NCBI GenBank assembly: GCA_029167225.1 | Contig: JARFNK010000011.1 | Span: forward strand, 62,001 to 126,000 | Direction: 5' to 3' | Source: Sphingobium arseniciresistens | GTDB lineage: Bacteria > Pseudomonadota > Alphaproteobacteria > Sphingomonadales > Sphingomonadaceae | Length of the DNA: 64,000 nucleotides | Part shown: piece after piece, positions 1-11,032 of the stretch | Layout of the letters: each line of letters begins with the position of its first letter | How positions within the stretch are numbered: the first letter of the stretch is position 1 | Made by a program: the position numbers and the translations under genes | The notes under the pieces: generated by a model | Told to the model about the DNA's origin: nothing | What the model saw: the letters and a program-made list of their open reading frames with translations, nothing else | Databases searched by the model: none

Positions 1-135
1 ATCGAAGCGGTGCGGATCGTAAACCGAGAGATCGATCCCCATCGCGCTCGCCGCTTCCTGAAAGCGCAGGACTTCGGGCACCTCTGGGATCGCCGGATCC
101 AGTTCATGATGGAAGAGGATCCAGCCATGCAGCAT
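1..135 (-). CDS. N-terminus of an ATP-grasp (RimK-like) protein, partial
   Basis: The reverse strand opens an ATG at 135 and stays open to the window edge, giving 45 codons beginning MLHGWILFHHELDPAIPEVP. A GGGAGC ribosome site lies just upstream. The opening, with 'GWILFHHELDP' followed by 'PEVLRFQEAASAMGIDLSVY', resembles the N-terminal pre-ATP-grasp region of RimK-family alpha-L-glutamate ligases and related ATP-grasp proteins. The ATP-binding core lies outside the window, so the family call rests only on this short stretch and is tentative. The gene is transcribed away from the usp operon in the same direction, 183 bp after it. Confidence 0.5.
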   Translation of the reverse strand, partial: MLHGWILFHHELDPAIPEVPEVLRFQEAASAMGIDLSVYDPHRFD

Positions 136-318
136 CTTTTGCTCCCAATTCCTGTTTGATCCCCGGTGGGCTGGCGGTCACTCTGCAGTGCGATGCTATG
201 CCCTACACGCCGCTTGAAAGCCTTTCGTGACAGCCGTGCTGGTCGCAGGCTTCGATCATGATGGCTTTCCCGCTAGCATATTTGGTCCAGGATTTCCCGC
301 GCGCGATGCCGGGCACCC

Positions 319-1134
319 TCAATGAACGATGAGGACCGGCGTGGTGTGCCGGTTGCGAATGACTTCATCCGTCACGCCGCCAAAGACGCTCTCCCTAATC
401 GGTGAATGCCCAAATCCACCCAGAATGATCAGGTCGGCATTGCCCGCCACCGCATGTGCCAGCAGCGTGGCAGCGACAGTCTCATGCTCGGCTCTCGCAA
501 GGCTTTGCCTCGCATTTAGGTTCCGTGCCTGGAGCCGGGCGCACATATCGTCCGCGGACGTCCGCAAGATCGGCGATCCGGGCAACGGCAGGACCGAGAT
601 CAGATCGAACTCAGCGTCGCTTGCACACAGCGTCAAGGCGCAGTCCAGGGCACGCGTCACTTCGCGCAGTCCGTCCCAGCCCACGACGAGACGACGAGGG
701 CGACCCTCCAGGCCGGCAGGCGGCAGAAGGAGGATCGGTTTACCGGACAGGAGGAGGAGTTTCTGGAGGAGCATGTGATAAAGGTCGGCGTCGGCGAACG
801 TGTCGATCGGACCGACAAGCAGCATGTCATGGCAACGCGATTGACGCACCACGGCGCTCAGAGCGGCGTCGACCAGGTCCACGAAGATTCGGACCTCGCA
901 ATTCTCCTTGCGGGCGACGCTCCAGAGGCGCTTTTCCTTCGCCTCCACAAGCTCGTTGAACCGTTGGGTGGTCAGGTGCCTCGGATATGCGCGTTCGCCC
1001 GCAACGGGCGCGGGCGCTAGAAGCGCGAGAGTCAGTTCAGCCTCGAATATCCTGGCCACGCCCAGCATAGTGTCAGCAAACCCGTCGGTCGCTTCGGTGG
1101 GATCGAAAATCGCCAATATGGAAGAAATCGTCAC
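319..1134 (-). CDS. Universal stress protein, tandem UspA domains
   Basis: A 271-aa protein made of two Usp domains in tandem (about 1-140 and 145-271). The second keeps the ATP-binding loop signature GGFGHSPIRESVFGGVT near the C-terminus; the first lacks a clear version. USPs of this type are cytoplasmic, bind ATP or act as stress effectors, and often accompany oxygen-limitation regulons. The start is GTG at 1134 with GAGG upstream. It is the last gene of the minus-strand run usp-mgtA-UPF0104-usp, 44 bp after the flippase-like gene. The biochemical role of this copy is unknown. Confidence 0.9.
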   Translation of the reverse strand: MTISSILAIFDPTEATDGFADTMLGVARIFEAELTLALLAPAPVAGERAYPRHLTTQRFNELVEAKEKRLWSVARKENCEVRIFVDLVDAALSAVVRQSRCHDMLLVGPIDTFADADLYHMLLQKLLLLSGKPILLLPPAGLEGRPRRLVVGWDGLREVTRALDCALTLCASDAEFDLISVLPLPGSPILRTSADDMCARLQARNLNARQSLARAEHETVAATLLAHAVAGNADLIILGGFGHSPIRESVFGGVTDEVIRNRHTTPVLIVH

Positions 1135-1178
1135 AGTCCGGCCTCATTGACAGTGGGTGTCCCGCGCAAGCCTCCAAA

Positions 1179-2177
1179 TCAGCCGCTCCTGGGCGATCGC
1201 AGCAGGATGAGGCCGGGGAGCAGTGGCAGCCACAGCGTGAACAGGCGTGTCAGCATCGTGCCGGCAAAGGCCGCCGCGAGCGGAACGCCGAGATGATGGA
1301 GCATTGCGGTCGATGTTGCTTCGAAGCTGCCCAGGCCCAGCGGAACCGGACCCAGTGTCACCACGATCGACGCCATGACGAGCGCAATGAAGGCCGGCGC
1401 AAAGGGCAGGGCCTGTCCTAGAGCCCGGACACTTGCCCATAGCGTTGCCGCATCGGCCACGAAGACGAACGCGTTAAAGCCTGCCACTTTGAGGATGAGG
1501 GATCGGTCACGAAGCGATTCCGGCGGTGCTTCGCCAACAGTCTGCATGAAAGTCCGCACGACGCCTATTTTCGCCAATGCCGGCGGGAGCGGGCGGCGTC
1601 CCCGGCGACGCAGCCACAGGGCAAGCGCGGGAATGGCGAACGCGACCGCCAGGAATAAGGTCACGGTGCCGGCAATAAGGGGAGACGCCGCGCCATTGTG
1701 CCAAAGCAGGAAGAGCATGAGCAGGGCCAGGATCGCGAAGGCGGCGTAAAAGCCGATCATCGATACGAGCAACGCGGCCACAGCGGCGCCGCGCGGCACA
1801 CCCAGGGCATGAAGCCGATCGACGAGCAGCACATTGCCGCCCATGCCAGCGCTCGGGATGGCCTGATCGGCAAACAGCTTGATCACGGCGATACGGATGA
1901 GCCGGGAGAGGGGCTGCGGCGCGCCGTTCCGGCGCAGTGTCGCCGACCAGCCGCACGCCACGCTCGCATAGGTCGCCAGTTGCAAGCCGAGGATAAGGAT
2001 GAGCCAGCCTGGCTGCGCTTCCTCGATGAGCTGCGCGAATTGTTCGAACTCGGTGAGATGCCCGATGGCTCCGACAACCAGGCCGACAAGCAGAATGCCG
2101 GTCAGCCATCGGCCTGGCCCGCTCGTTCGCGTCCCTCTGCGATGCTCTTCCAACATAGGCGCCGGCCGCTCGGTCAT
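1179..2177 (-). CDS. UPF0104/LPG synthase TM-region family membrane protein
   Basis: A 332-aa integral membrane protein with about eight hydrophobic helices after a short charged N-terminus. The pattern 'DQAIPSAGMGGN' near residue 105 and 'LGPVPLGLGSFEATST' near 275 is typical of the YbhN/UPF0104 family, which is the membrane part of lysylphosphatidylglycerol synthases without the catalytic C-terminal domain. Members are thought to flip or handle lipids; the substrate here is unknown. Its ATG overlaps the mgtA stop by four bases (ATGA), so the two are probably translationally coupled. This ties membrane-lipid handling to a cation ATPase and stress proteins in one operon. Confidence 0.85.
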   Translation of the reverse strand: MTERPAPMLEEHRRGTRTSGPGRWLTGILLVGLVVGAIGHLTEFEQFAQLIEEAQPGWLILILGLQLATYASVACGWSATLRRNGAPQPLSRLIRIAVIKLFADQAIPSAGMGGNVLLVDRLHALGVPRGAAVAALLVSMIGFYAAFAILALLMLFLLWHNGAASPLIAGTVTLFLAVAFAIPALALWLRRRGRRPLPPALAKIGVVRTFMQTVGEAPPESLRDRSLILKVAGFNAFVFVADAATLWASVRALGQALPFAPAFIALVMASIVVTLGPVPLGLGSFEATSTAMLHHLGVPLAAAFAGTMLTRLFTLWLPLLPGLILLRSPRSG

Positions 2178-4729
2178 GATGCTGGACGAAGGGCAAAGCG
2201 CTTCATCACCTCGGAGATGGCAAGATAGGCGGCGACCAGGAGGGCGATCGCGCCCACCACCATGCCGCTTGGCGGCGCGAAGTCCAGAAACGAAGCGAAT
2301 GGCAGGAAGGGCAGGGCGAGCGCGGCCAGAAGCCCGCCCAGGGCGGTTACGACCAAGGCGATGTGGGCGCGGCTCGTCCAGGCCGGCCGGGCGGTGCGGA
2401 TGATGAAGACCACCAGGATCTGGGTCGCCATCGACTCGATGAACCAGGCGGACCGGAAGGTCGCGACGTCGACGTGGAAGACCTTGAGCAGGAGAACGAA
2501 GGTCGCAATGTCGAAGATCGACGACAGCGGTCCCATGATGGCCGTGAAGCGCACGAGGCCCGGCATATCCCAGCCACGCGGCCGCGCGAGATCGCTCGCA
2601 TCCGCGCTGTCGAAGGGAATGCCGATTTGCGAGAGGTCGTAGATCAGGTTGTTGAGTAGGACCTGCACCGCGGTCAGCGGCAGGAAGGGCAGCACCAGGG
2701 AGGCCAACGCCATGGTCAGCATGTTGCCGAAGTTGGAGCTTGTCCCCATCCGGATATATTTCATGATGTTGGCATAGGTGCGGCGGCCCTCGACCACGCC
2801 GTCGGCCAGGACGCCGAGATCGGGCGCCAGGAGAATCATGTCGGCCGCCTCCCGCGCGACGTCGGTGGCGCCGTCCACCGAGAGGCCCACGTCTGCGGCG
2901 TGGATGGCGGGAGCGTCGTTGATCCCGTCGCCCATGAACCCGACCGTATGGCCCCGCGCACGAAGCGCCCGCACGACCCGCACTTTCTGGTCGGGCGTCA
3001 CGCGCGCGAACAGATCGACAGTGTCGACCCGCGCGGCGAGCGCCGCATCGTCCAGCTTGCCGATCTCCTCTCCAGTGAGCAGGCCCTCTACAGGCAGCGC
3101 CAGACTCGCGACCAGATGCTCGACAACGGCGCCGGCGTCACCCGATATGACCTTGATACGAATGCCGGCGGCCTCTAGCCTGGCGACCGCCTCAGCCGCG
3201 CTCGCCTTGGGCGGATCGACAAAGACGCAATAGCCCGCGAAGATGAGGCCATCCTCGTCACCGTCGCCGATGCGCTGCTGGTCCGGTGCGGGCTTCCAGG
3301 CAATTCCGAGCAGGCGCAAGCCCTGCGCGGCGCGTTCGTCATGGAGTTGAGTCAGGCGTGCGCGTAGTGCCTCGTCGATCGCGACCAGAGCGCCGGACCG
3401 ATCCCGCGCCTGCCGACAAAGCGCCAGCATCGTCTCTGGCGCGCCCTTGACGATCTCGATCCGCTCGCCTTCGCGCTCGGCCAGCACCGATACCCGCCGC
3501 CGCTCGAAGTCGAACGGGCGTTCGTCGAGCTTCGTCCAGTCGTCAATTGGTCGGCCGGTCATGTGGGTGATCAGAGCCTCGTCGAGCGGACTCTTGAGAC
3601 CGGTTTCGAACCGCGCGTTGATCGCCGCCAATTCGGCGACGCGATCGTCGTCCGCGCCATCGATGCCCGGATGTCCGACCAGGGTGATCCGCGCTTCGGT
3701 GAGCGTGCCGGTCTTGTCGGTGCACAGCACATCCATCTCGCCCAGATCGTGGATCGCCGAAAGACGCTTCACAACAACCTTCGCGCTCGCCATGCGTTGC
3801 GCGCCGCGCGCCAGCGACACCGTCATGATCATCGGCAGCAGCTCGGGCGTCAGCCCGACCGCCAGCGCCATCGCGAACAGGAAGGACTGCAGAGGAGGGC
3901 GGCCGAGCGCCAGATGCGCCAGCAGCACGAACAGCACGAGGAAGATCGTGAGCCGCGCGATCAGCATGCCGAGCTTGTGGATGCCGCGCTCGAACGCGGT
4001 GGGTGCGGGCGCAGCCGCCAGGGATTGCGCGATGGCGCCGAACCGGGTCCGCGCACCTGTCTCCACGACCAGCATTGTCGCCGTGCCCGCGATCACTGAC
4101 GTACCATGGAACAGCGCGCCGCTGGCCTCGGCGGGAGTCGAGGCTTCCGGATCCGGTCCGATGCGCTTCTCGACCGGATAGGGTTCCCCGGTCAGCAGCG
4201 CCTCGTTGACCTGCGCGCCGTTGGAGGCGAGCACGATCCCGTCGGCCGGGACAAGATCGCCCGCACAGAGCTGCAGCACATCGCCCGCCACGATGGCACT
4301 GACCGGGAGTTCGATCGGCTTGCCGTCGCGCAGCACGGTCGCGTGGAGCGCGATCGAGCGCTTGAGCGCTGCGGCCGTGGCTTGCGCCCGATGTTCCTGC
4401 ACCATGTCGAGCAGCGTCGAGAGGATCACCACGGCCAGAATGATGATGAAGCTCGCAAGATCGCCGGTGACGCCGGCGATGGCGGCTGCGACGAGGAGGA
4501 TGGCGACCAGCGGGTTGGCGAGGCGGTGGAGAAGGTCGACGAAGATGTGCCGCCGTGCGGTTTCCCCGATCTCGTTGGGGCCGTCACGGGATAGCCGCGT
4601 GTCCGCCTCGGCCTCAGCCAGGCCTTCGCGGGTAGACTCGAGGCGTGTCAGCAGCGCGTCCGGGCCATATTGCCAGAACGCGCCGCCGATATCCGCGGAC
4701 GGGGACGATGCGGCCAGGGCCCGCGACAA
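2174..4729 (-). CDS. mgtA: Magnesium-type P-type ATPase (MgtA/MgtB family, P3B)
   Basis: 851 aa with the full P-type layout: cation-ATPase N-domain (about 18-75), TM1-2, actuator domain with TGE at 180-182, TM3-4 with GLTPELLPMI near 292-301, phosphorylation motif CTDKTGTLT with the aspartate at 338, hinge GDGINDAPA, and six C-terminal helices. 'SSNFGNMLTMALASLVLPFLP' (split over helix 5) and 'NNLIYDLSQ' match MgtA-type transporters, which take up Mg2+ at the expense of ATP. It follows the upstream usp by one base and overlaps the flippase-like gene by four. No Mg2+-sensing leader is apparent because it is internal to the operon. Substrate is inferred from family only. Confidence 0.88.
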   Translation of the reverse strand: MSRALAASSPSADIGGAFWQYGPDALLTRLESTREGLAEAEADTRLSRDGPNEIGETARRHIFVDLLHRLANPLVAILLVAAAIAGVTGDLASFIIILAVVILSTLLDMVQEHRAQATAAALKRSIALHATVLRDGKPIELPVSAIVAGDVLQLCAGDLVPADGIVLASNGAQVNEALLTGEPYPVEKRIGPDPEASTPAEASGALFHGTSVIAGTATMLVVETGARTRFGAIAQSLAAAPAPTAFERGIHKLGMLIARLTIFLVLFVLLAHLALGRPPLQSFLFAMALAVGLTPELLPMIMTVSLARGAQRMASAKVVVKRLSAIHDLGEMDVLCTDKTGTLTEARITLVGHPGIDGADDDRVAELAAINARFETGLKSPLDEALITHMTGRPIDDWTKLDERPFDFERRRVSVLAEREGERIEIVKGAPETMLALCRQARDRSGALVAIDEALRARLTQLHDERAAQGLRLLGIAWKPAPDQQRIGDGDEDGLIFAGYCVFVDPPKASAAEAVARLEAAGIRIKVISGDAGAVVEHLVASLALPVEGLLTGEEIGKLDDAALAARVDTVDLFARVTPDQKVRVVRALRARGHTVGFMGDGINDAPAIHAADVGLSVDGATDVAREAADMILLAPDLGVLADGVVEGRRTYANIMKYIRMGTSSNFGNMLTMALASLVLPFLPLTAVQVLLNNLIYDLSQIGIPFDSADASDLARPRGWDMPGLVRFTAIMGPLSSIFDIATFVLLLKVFHVDVATFRSAWFIESMATQILVVFIIRTARPAWTSRAHIALVVTALGGLLAALALPFLPFASFLDFAPPSGMVVGAIALLVAAYLAISEVMKRFALRPAS

Positions 4730-4730
4730 G

Positions 4731-5525
4731 TCAGTGACCGAGAATCAGCGGGAGTTTGCTATGGGCGAGCATGCGCTTGGTCACACCGCCAAAGGTCTCC
4801 ATCAGCCGTCCGCGGCCATAAGCGCCCATCAGGATATAGTCCGCGTGCCAGTTCGCGGCTTCGTCGGCGATGAGCTGATCGGCAGCAGTCAAGCCATCGT
4901 CGACGATGCGGATCGAGGCATGGATATTGTGCCGCGACAGATATTGCGCGGCTTCCGTCGGCTCGGTCTGCTCGGCGCCGTCGCGCGCCATGAAGATCTG
5001 CACCTCTTCGGCGAGCGCCAGGAGCGGGACGCACGCCTGCATGGTCGCTGCGGCCGACCCCTGTCCGTCCCAGGCAATGAGCGCGCGGCCAAGTTTAAAG
5101 CCTCTCACGTCGTCCGGCACCGCGACGACGGGCTTGCGCGCCTTCACGACGATGCGGCTCGCCAGCTCCCGCATGTCCGGATAGGGGAACTGATCGAGCT
5201 TGCGGTTGAGGACGATGAGATCGGCAAGCGCCGCCGCCTCGATAACGGCCTCAGCGGCGAAACCCGTCACATCGCTCCAGCTCCACACGACATCTTCGGA
5301 CGCCAGGCGGGCTTCCAGAGCGGCCTTGTTTCCCGCTTCGCGGTCGCGCTCGTCGGCCAGCAGCATGGCCGATCCGGTGCCGTCATAGTCGCCCGCGATA
5401 TTGGGAACCATCGTGACATCGATGCAGGACAGGTGGCCGTCCAGTGCTCGGGTCAGGTCCAGAGCGGCCTGCAGCCGGGCTTCCTGACCCTCATCATCAT
5501 GTACCAGTAGAAGGATATTTTTCAT
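4731..5525 (-). CDS. Universal stress protein, tandem UspA domains
   Basis: 264 aa, first gene of the operon that continues into mgtA. Two Usp domains; the C-terminal loop GAYGRGRLMETFGGVTKRM is the ATP-binding signature. The opening MKNILLLVHDDEGQEARLQ and overall length are very close to the usp ending at 15870 (about 267 aa), so these are paralogues. ATG at 5525 has GGAGGCGACG upstream. A candidate FixJ-type promoter element (5581-5594) lies 56-69 bp before the start. Likely a cytoplasmic stress effector induced under low oxygen; that regulation is inferred. Confidence 0.9.
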   Translation of the reverse strand: MKNILLLVHDDEGQEARLQAALDLTRALDGHLSCIDVTMVPNIAGDYDGTGSAMLLADERDREAGNKAALEARLASEDVVWSWSDVTGFAAEAVIEAAALADLIVLNRKLDQFPYPDMRELASRIVVKARKPVVAVPDDVRGFKLGRALIAWDGQGSAAATMQACVPLLALAEEVQIFMARDGAEQTEPTEAAQYLSRHNIHASIRIVDDGLTAADQLIADEAANWHADYILMGAYGRGRLMETFGGVTKRMLAHSKLPLILGH

Positions 5526-5580
5526 CGTCGCCTCCGTCTCGTTTGGAGGAGGCTATGGTGCGTTCGAGCCGGTCTATATG

Positions 5581-5594
5581 CGGGATATTACGGA
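5581..5594 (-). promoter_or_regulatory. Candidate FixJ-type box upstream of usp-mgtA operon
   Basis: Read toward the gene: TCCGTAATATCCCG. It matches the window-wide pattern TNCGTANNNTCCCC and lies 56-69 bp before the usp start at 5525, the same spacing as the other members. A second, weaker repeat follows ten bases on (CGCATATAGA). Confidence 0.5.
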
Positions 5595-5647
5595 GGCCGA
5601 TCATACAACCCCGCCGGTGATTTAACTTTTCGAAACAGATGTTTGGG

Positions 5648-6544
5648 CTATTCTTTGGGCCGATAGCGGACGATCAGAAGATCGCCTTCGAGCGTTTCCA
5701 CAAGTGTCTTCGCCGTGCTTCCGATCAGCGCGTCGAACAAGGCTCCGCGGCCATGGCTGCCGATGACGGTCAGATCGACATGCTGGTCCTCAACATAGTC
5801 GCTCAGCAACCGCTCAGGGCTGCCGTGCGCGATCACGATGTCGGTCCTGTCCCTGAGGCGGTCGTCGACGCGCTCATCGGCCAGAAACTTGTTGCCGAGC
5901 TCCTTCTCCATGACGCCGAGGTCGCGCTTGAAATCCTGCTCGTCGAGATATCCGGAGAAGGGAACGTCATAGCCGTGGAACAGCGTCAGCGCGGCTGACG
6001 GAAAACAAGCCGCCGTCGTGAGCAGCGCCTGTAGCGAGGCCTCCGAGAAGTCTGTGCCGACGACAATGTCGCGATAGTGCCGGACCGCGCGATCATGGAC
6101 GACCAGGACAGGCACCGGCGATCCGCGCACCAGCCGGTTGACGGTGTTGCCGAGGAACATGCGACCGAGCGTTTCGTCGCGGGCAATGCCGGTCACGATG
6201 AGGTCGCAGCCCTCGCGCAATGCCATTGAAAGGAGCAGTTCGGCAGGCTCGCCTTCCTCGACAAGGATTCGGATGGTGTCGGCCGACTTCCCCAAGTCGC
6301 GCCTGAGGCGCCATTTCATCCGGTCGATGGGGCTTGGCAGCCGCCTCCAGGACGCCGGCGTGCGATCGAAGCGGAACTGCCGTGTCTCCGAGGGATCGAT
6401 GACATAGGCCGCGATCAGCTCTGCATCCCGCTCCTGCGCCAGTTGCACGGCGCGGTCGAGCGCCCGGTCGCAGCGGCAACTCATATCCGTAGCAAGGAGA
6501 ATTTTCCGGGGGCTGTTCGGGATGGTCATGAGAGATCCATTCAT
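5648..6544 (-). CDS. Universal stress protein, tandem UspA domains
   Basis: 298 aa with two complete Usp domains. Domain 1 (about 12-150) has VTGIARDETLGRMFLGNTV, domain 2 (about 160-296) has IGSHGRGALFDALIGSTAK; both carry the G-X2-G-X9-G-(S/T) ATP-binding pattern, unlike most USPs in the window, which show it clearly only in the second domain. It lies 15 bp after the P2-type ATPase and is presumably cotranscribed with it. The ATG at 6544 has a poor ribosome site; an in-frame ATG at 6529 (MTIPNS) is an alternative start. Function of the individual protein is not known. Confidence 0.88.
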   Translation of the reverse strand: MNGSLMTIPNSPRKILLATDMSCRCDRALDRAVQLAQERDAELIAAYVIDPSETRQFRFDRTPASWRRLPSPIDRMKWRLRRDLGKSADTIRILVEEGEPAELLLSMALREGCDLIVTGIARDETLGRMFLGNTVNRLVRGSPVPVLVVHDRAVRHYRDIVVGTDFSEASLQALLTTAACFPSAALTLFHGYDVPFSGYLDEQDFKRDLGVMEKELGNKFLADERVDDRLRDRTDIVIAHGSPERLLSDYVEDQHVDLTVIGSHGRGALFDALIGSTAKTLVETLEGDLLIVRYRPKE

Positions 6545-6559
6545 CGTTGGGGAGGGGGG

Positions 6560-9241
6560 TCAGTTGAGCTCCTCGAACCAGCCGAGGCGGCGCATCAGCA
6601 GCTTTTCGCCTTCGAGGCAGAAGAACAGCGCAAGTCCTAGGACGATGATGAGCCCGCCGTCGCCCAAGGTGAGCGAGCGGCTTTCGAAGATCGCCTGCAT
6701 GAAGGGGGCGTAAGTGTAGAGAAGCTGCGCCAGCACCACGACGGCGATCGCACCAAGAACGGCGGGCGTTCCGATGGCGCCGCGCCAGGTCAGCGAACGC
6801 ATATGGAGGTAGCGCACGTTGAAGAGATAGAAGATCTCCGCGACGACCAGCATGTTCACGACCATGGTACGCGCTGTCTCAAGATCGCGGCCCTGTCCCA
6901 ACGTATGGAAGAAGACACCCAGCGCGAGGCCAGCCAGGAGGACTGAGACCAGCAGCACCCGCCAGAGCATGAACGGCGAGAGCAGAGGCGCGCTTGCCGG
7001 CCGCGGACGCCGCGCCATCGTTCCGGGCTCGTTCGGCTCGAACGCCAGCACCAGACCCAGCGTCACGGCCAGTACGAGATTGATCCAGAGGATCTGGGTC
7101 GCGGTCATCGGCAAGGTGAAACCGATCAGGATCGCCAGCACGACGGCTACGGTCTCGCCGCCATTGGTGGGCAAGGTCCAGGCGATCACCTTTCGGATAT
7201 TGTCGTAGACGGTGCGGCCCTCACGGACCGCGGCAACGATCGAGGCAAAATTATCATCGAGCAGCACCATCTCGGCCGCTTCCTTGGCGGCCTCGGTGCC
7301 CTTGTGGCCCATGGCGGTGCCGACATCGGCCTGCTTCAGCGACGGGGCGTCGTTGACGCCGTCGCCGGTCATCGCGACGATGAGGCCATGGGACTGCAAC
7401 GCACGGACGATCCGCAGCTTATGCTCGGGGCTGGTGCGTGCGAAGACATCGATCTCGAGCACGCGGGCAGCAAGAACGTCGTCGGAAAGGGCTTCGAGGT
7501 CTTTGCCCGTAAGGCCCCGCGGATACTCGCTGATCTGGAGCTGGCGGGCGATGGCAAGCGCCGTGCCGAGATGGTCGCCCGTGATCATCTTGACCGCGAT
7601 GCCGGCCGAACGGCATTCGGCGATCGCGGCTTTGGCCTCGTCGCGCGGCGGGTCGATGAACCCCATCAGTCCCAGAAACTCGACGCCGCCTTCGAGATCC
7701 TCGAAGGCGATGCGCGCCTTGCCCGCCTTTAGCCGCTTCATCGCGAAGCCGAGAAGTCGTTCGCCATGATCGGCCGCCCGTGCGATCCGCCGCTCCCATA
7801 ATCGCTGATCGACGCCGGCGATCGCCATCACCTCCTCCGGCGCACCCTTGAGGAAGATGACATGCTCGCCGGCCGGTCCCGAATGGAGCGTCGCCATGAA
7901 CCGGTAGGCGGCGTCGAACGGGATCTCGTCCAGCCGCTTCCATTCGGCACGCAGATGATCGGCGTTGAGGCCGGCCTTCATTGCCAGCGCGACGAGGGCG
8001 CCCTCCATGGGATCGCCGTCGACCTTCCACTGGCCGGCGTCACGCTTCAGCCGCGCGTCGTTGCAGAGCAGCCCGCAACGAAGGATCGCGCTTGCCGCAG
8101 CAATCGCATCGGCATCATCCTCGGCGCCTTCGCTGGTGAGACCTCCTTCGGGCGCGTAGCCTGATCCGCCAACGAGAATGGTATCCCGCTCGATGAGCAG
8201 ACGACGGACCATCATCTCGTTGCGTGTCAATGTGCCGGTCTTGTCAGAGCAGATGACCGAAGTGGCGCCCAGTGTCTCGACGGCGGGCAACCGCCGGATG
8301 ACCGCGTTGCGCGAAGCCATCCGTTGCACGCCGATCGCCAGCGTGATGGTGATGACGGCTGGCAGGCCTTCAGGGATGATGCCCACGGCAAGCGCGACCA
8401 CTGCGATCAGCGCGTCGATCCAGTGAAACTCACGCGCGACGACGGCGAACGCGAACAGCAGCACCGAGCCGGCCATCACCAGCCAGGTGAAGCGGCGCGC
8501 GAAGCGATTGATCTGCCGGAGCAGAGGCGTGGTGACGGTCTCGACGGCCTGCAGCAGACTGCTGATCCGGCCGATCTGCGTTTGTGTCCCGGTCGCTGCG
8601 ACAACGCCGCTGGCCTGGCCAGAGGCGACCAGCGTGCCGGAGAAAGCCATGCTGCGCTGGTCTGCAATGCCGGCCATATCCTCGACAGGTTCTTCCTGCT
8701 TTTCGACGGGCACGGATTCGCCGGTGAGCGGAGCTTCATCGATCAACAAGCCCCGCGCGCGAAGCAGACGCAGGTCGGCCGGGACCCTATCGCCTGCTTC
8801 GAGCATCACGATATCGCCGGGGACCAGATCGGGGACCGAGACCGTCCGGCGCCCGCCGTCGCGCAACACGGTCGCGTGCGGAGCGATCATGTCGCGGATG
8901 GCGCCCAGCGCTCGCTCTGCCTTGCCTTCCTGGGCAAAGCCGACGATCGCGTTGACCAGGACGACGACCGCGATGACGAATGCGTCGACCAGGTGACCGA
9001 GCAAAGCCGCGGCGAAGGCCGCCGCGAGCAGAAAATAGATGAGCGCGTTGTTGAACTGGGCCACAAATCGCAAGACAGGATGCGTGCCTGCCGTGCTGGG
9101 GAGCGCATTCGGCCCGTGCCGGACCAGTCGTTCGTCGGCCTCGCTCTGGCTGAGCCCGGCGATATCGGCATCCAGCCGGTCGAGCACGGAGTCGGCCGCC
9201 ATGGCGTGCCAGGCTTCAATCTTTTCCAGCTTCACCATCAT
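6560..9241 (-). CDS. P2-type cation-transporting ATPase (Ca2+/Na+-like)
   Basis: About 893 aa. Visible parts in order: N-terminal cation-ATPase domain, TM1-2, actuator with PLTGES at 171-176, TM4 with GIIPEGLPAV near 287-296 (the P2 ion-site signature), ICSDKTGTLT with the phosphorylated aspartate at 333, nucleotide domain with KGAPE, hinge GDGVNDAPS, and a C-terminal cation-ATPase domain. Closest in layout to bacterial SERCA/PMCA-like pumps that export Ca2+ or monovalent cations; which ion cannot be read from sequence alone. The start is set at ATG 9241 (MMVKLEKIEAW); an upstream extension to 9379 would be unconserved. A candidate FixJ-type box lies 50-63 bp upstream. Confidence 0.88.
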   Translation of the reverse strand: MMVKLEKIEAWHAMAADSVLDRLDADIAGLSQSEADERLVRHGPNALPSTAGTHPVLRFVAQFNNALIYFLLAAAFAAALLGHLVDAFVIAVVVLVNAIVGFAQEGKAERALGAIRDMIAPHATVLRDGGRRTVSVPDLVPGDIVMLEAGDRVPADLRLLRARGLLIDEAPLTGESVPVEKQEEPVEDMAGIADQRSMAFSGTLVASGQASGVVAATGTQTQIGRISSLLQAVETVTTPLLRQINRFARRFTWLVMAGSVLLFAFAVVAREFHWIDALIAVVALAVGIIPEGLPAVITITLAIGVQRMASRNAVIRRLPAVETLGATSVICSDKTGTLTRNEMMVRRLLIERDTILVGGSGYAPEGGLTSEGAEDDADAIAAASAILRCGLLCNDARLKRDAGQWKVDGDPMEGALVALAMKAGLNADHLRAEWKRLDEIPFDAAYRFMATLHSGPAGEHVIFLKGAPEEVMAIAGVDQRLWERRIARAADHGERLLGFAMKRLKAGKARIAFEDLEGGVEFLGLMGFIDPPRDEAKAAIAECRSAGIAVKMITGDHLGTALAIARQLQISEYPRGLTGKDLEALSDDVLAARVLEIDVFARTSPEHKLRIVRALQSHGLIVAMTGDGVNDAPSLKQADVGTAMGHKGTEAAKEAAEMVLLDDNFASIVAAVREGRTVYDNIRKVIAWTLPTNGGETVAVVLAILIGFTLPMTATQILWINLVLAVTLGLVLAFEPNEPGTMARRPRPASAPLLSPFMLWRVLLVSVLLAGLALGVFFHTLGQGRDLETARTMVVNMLVVAEIFYLFNVRYLHMRSLTWRGAIGTPAVLGAIAVVVLAQLLYTYAPFMQAIFESRSLTLGDGGLIIVLGLALFFCLEGEKLLMRRLGWFEELN

Positions 9242-9290
9242 ACCCCGCTCGCCGATTGCACTTGCGGGAAAGATCAGGGCCGGGGCTGCT

Positions 9291-9304
9291 CGGGAATATA
9301 CGGG
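9291..9304 (-). promoter_or_regulatory. Candidate FixJ-type box upstream of P2 ATPase-usp
   Basis: Gene-strand sequence CCCGTATATTCCCG, 50-63 bp before the ATG at 9241. A second copy, CGTATGATCCCG, precedes it and overlaps by two bases, giving a ten-base tandem period (about one helical turn), as at 5581. Confidence 0.5.
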
Positions 9305-9427
9305 ATCATACGAGGTTTTGATCGAGCCGAACCCAACAGGATTAGGTCCACGATCGCGCAAATATATATATCGGTGCAAATCATATAGAAACCAATATAG
9401 CGGCCCCAGGCGATGGCAGACAACTAC

Positions 9428-11032
<1,605 letters not shown>

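Noticed and set aside
9317-9330. TTGATCGAGCCGAA as an FNR/FixK site
   Set aside because: Only the first half matches TTGAT-N4-ATCAA; I found no full FNR/FixK palindrome in the intergenic regions I read.
9361-9379. Upstream ATG extension of the P2 ATPase (MHRYIYLRDRG)
   Set aside because: The extra 46 residues would cover the promoter box, are not P-type-like, and lack a ribosome site; ATG 9241 starts the conserved N-domain.
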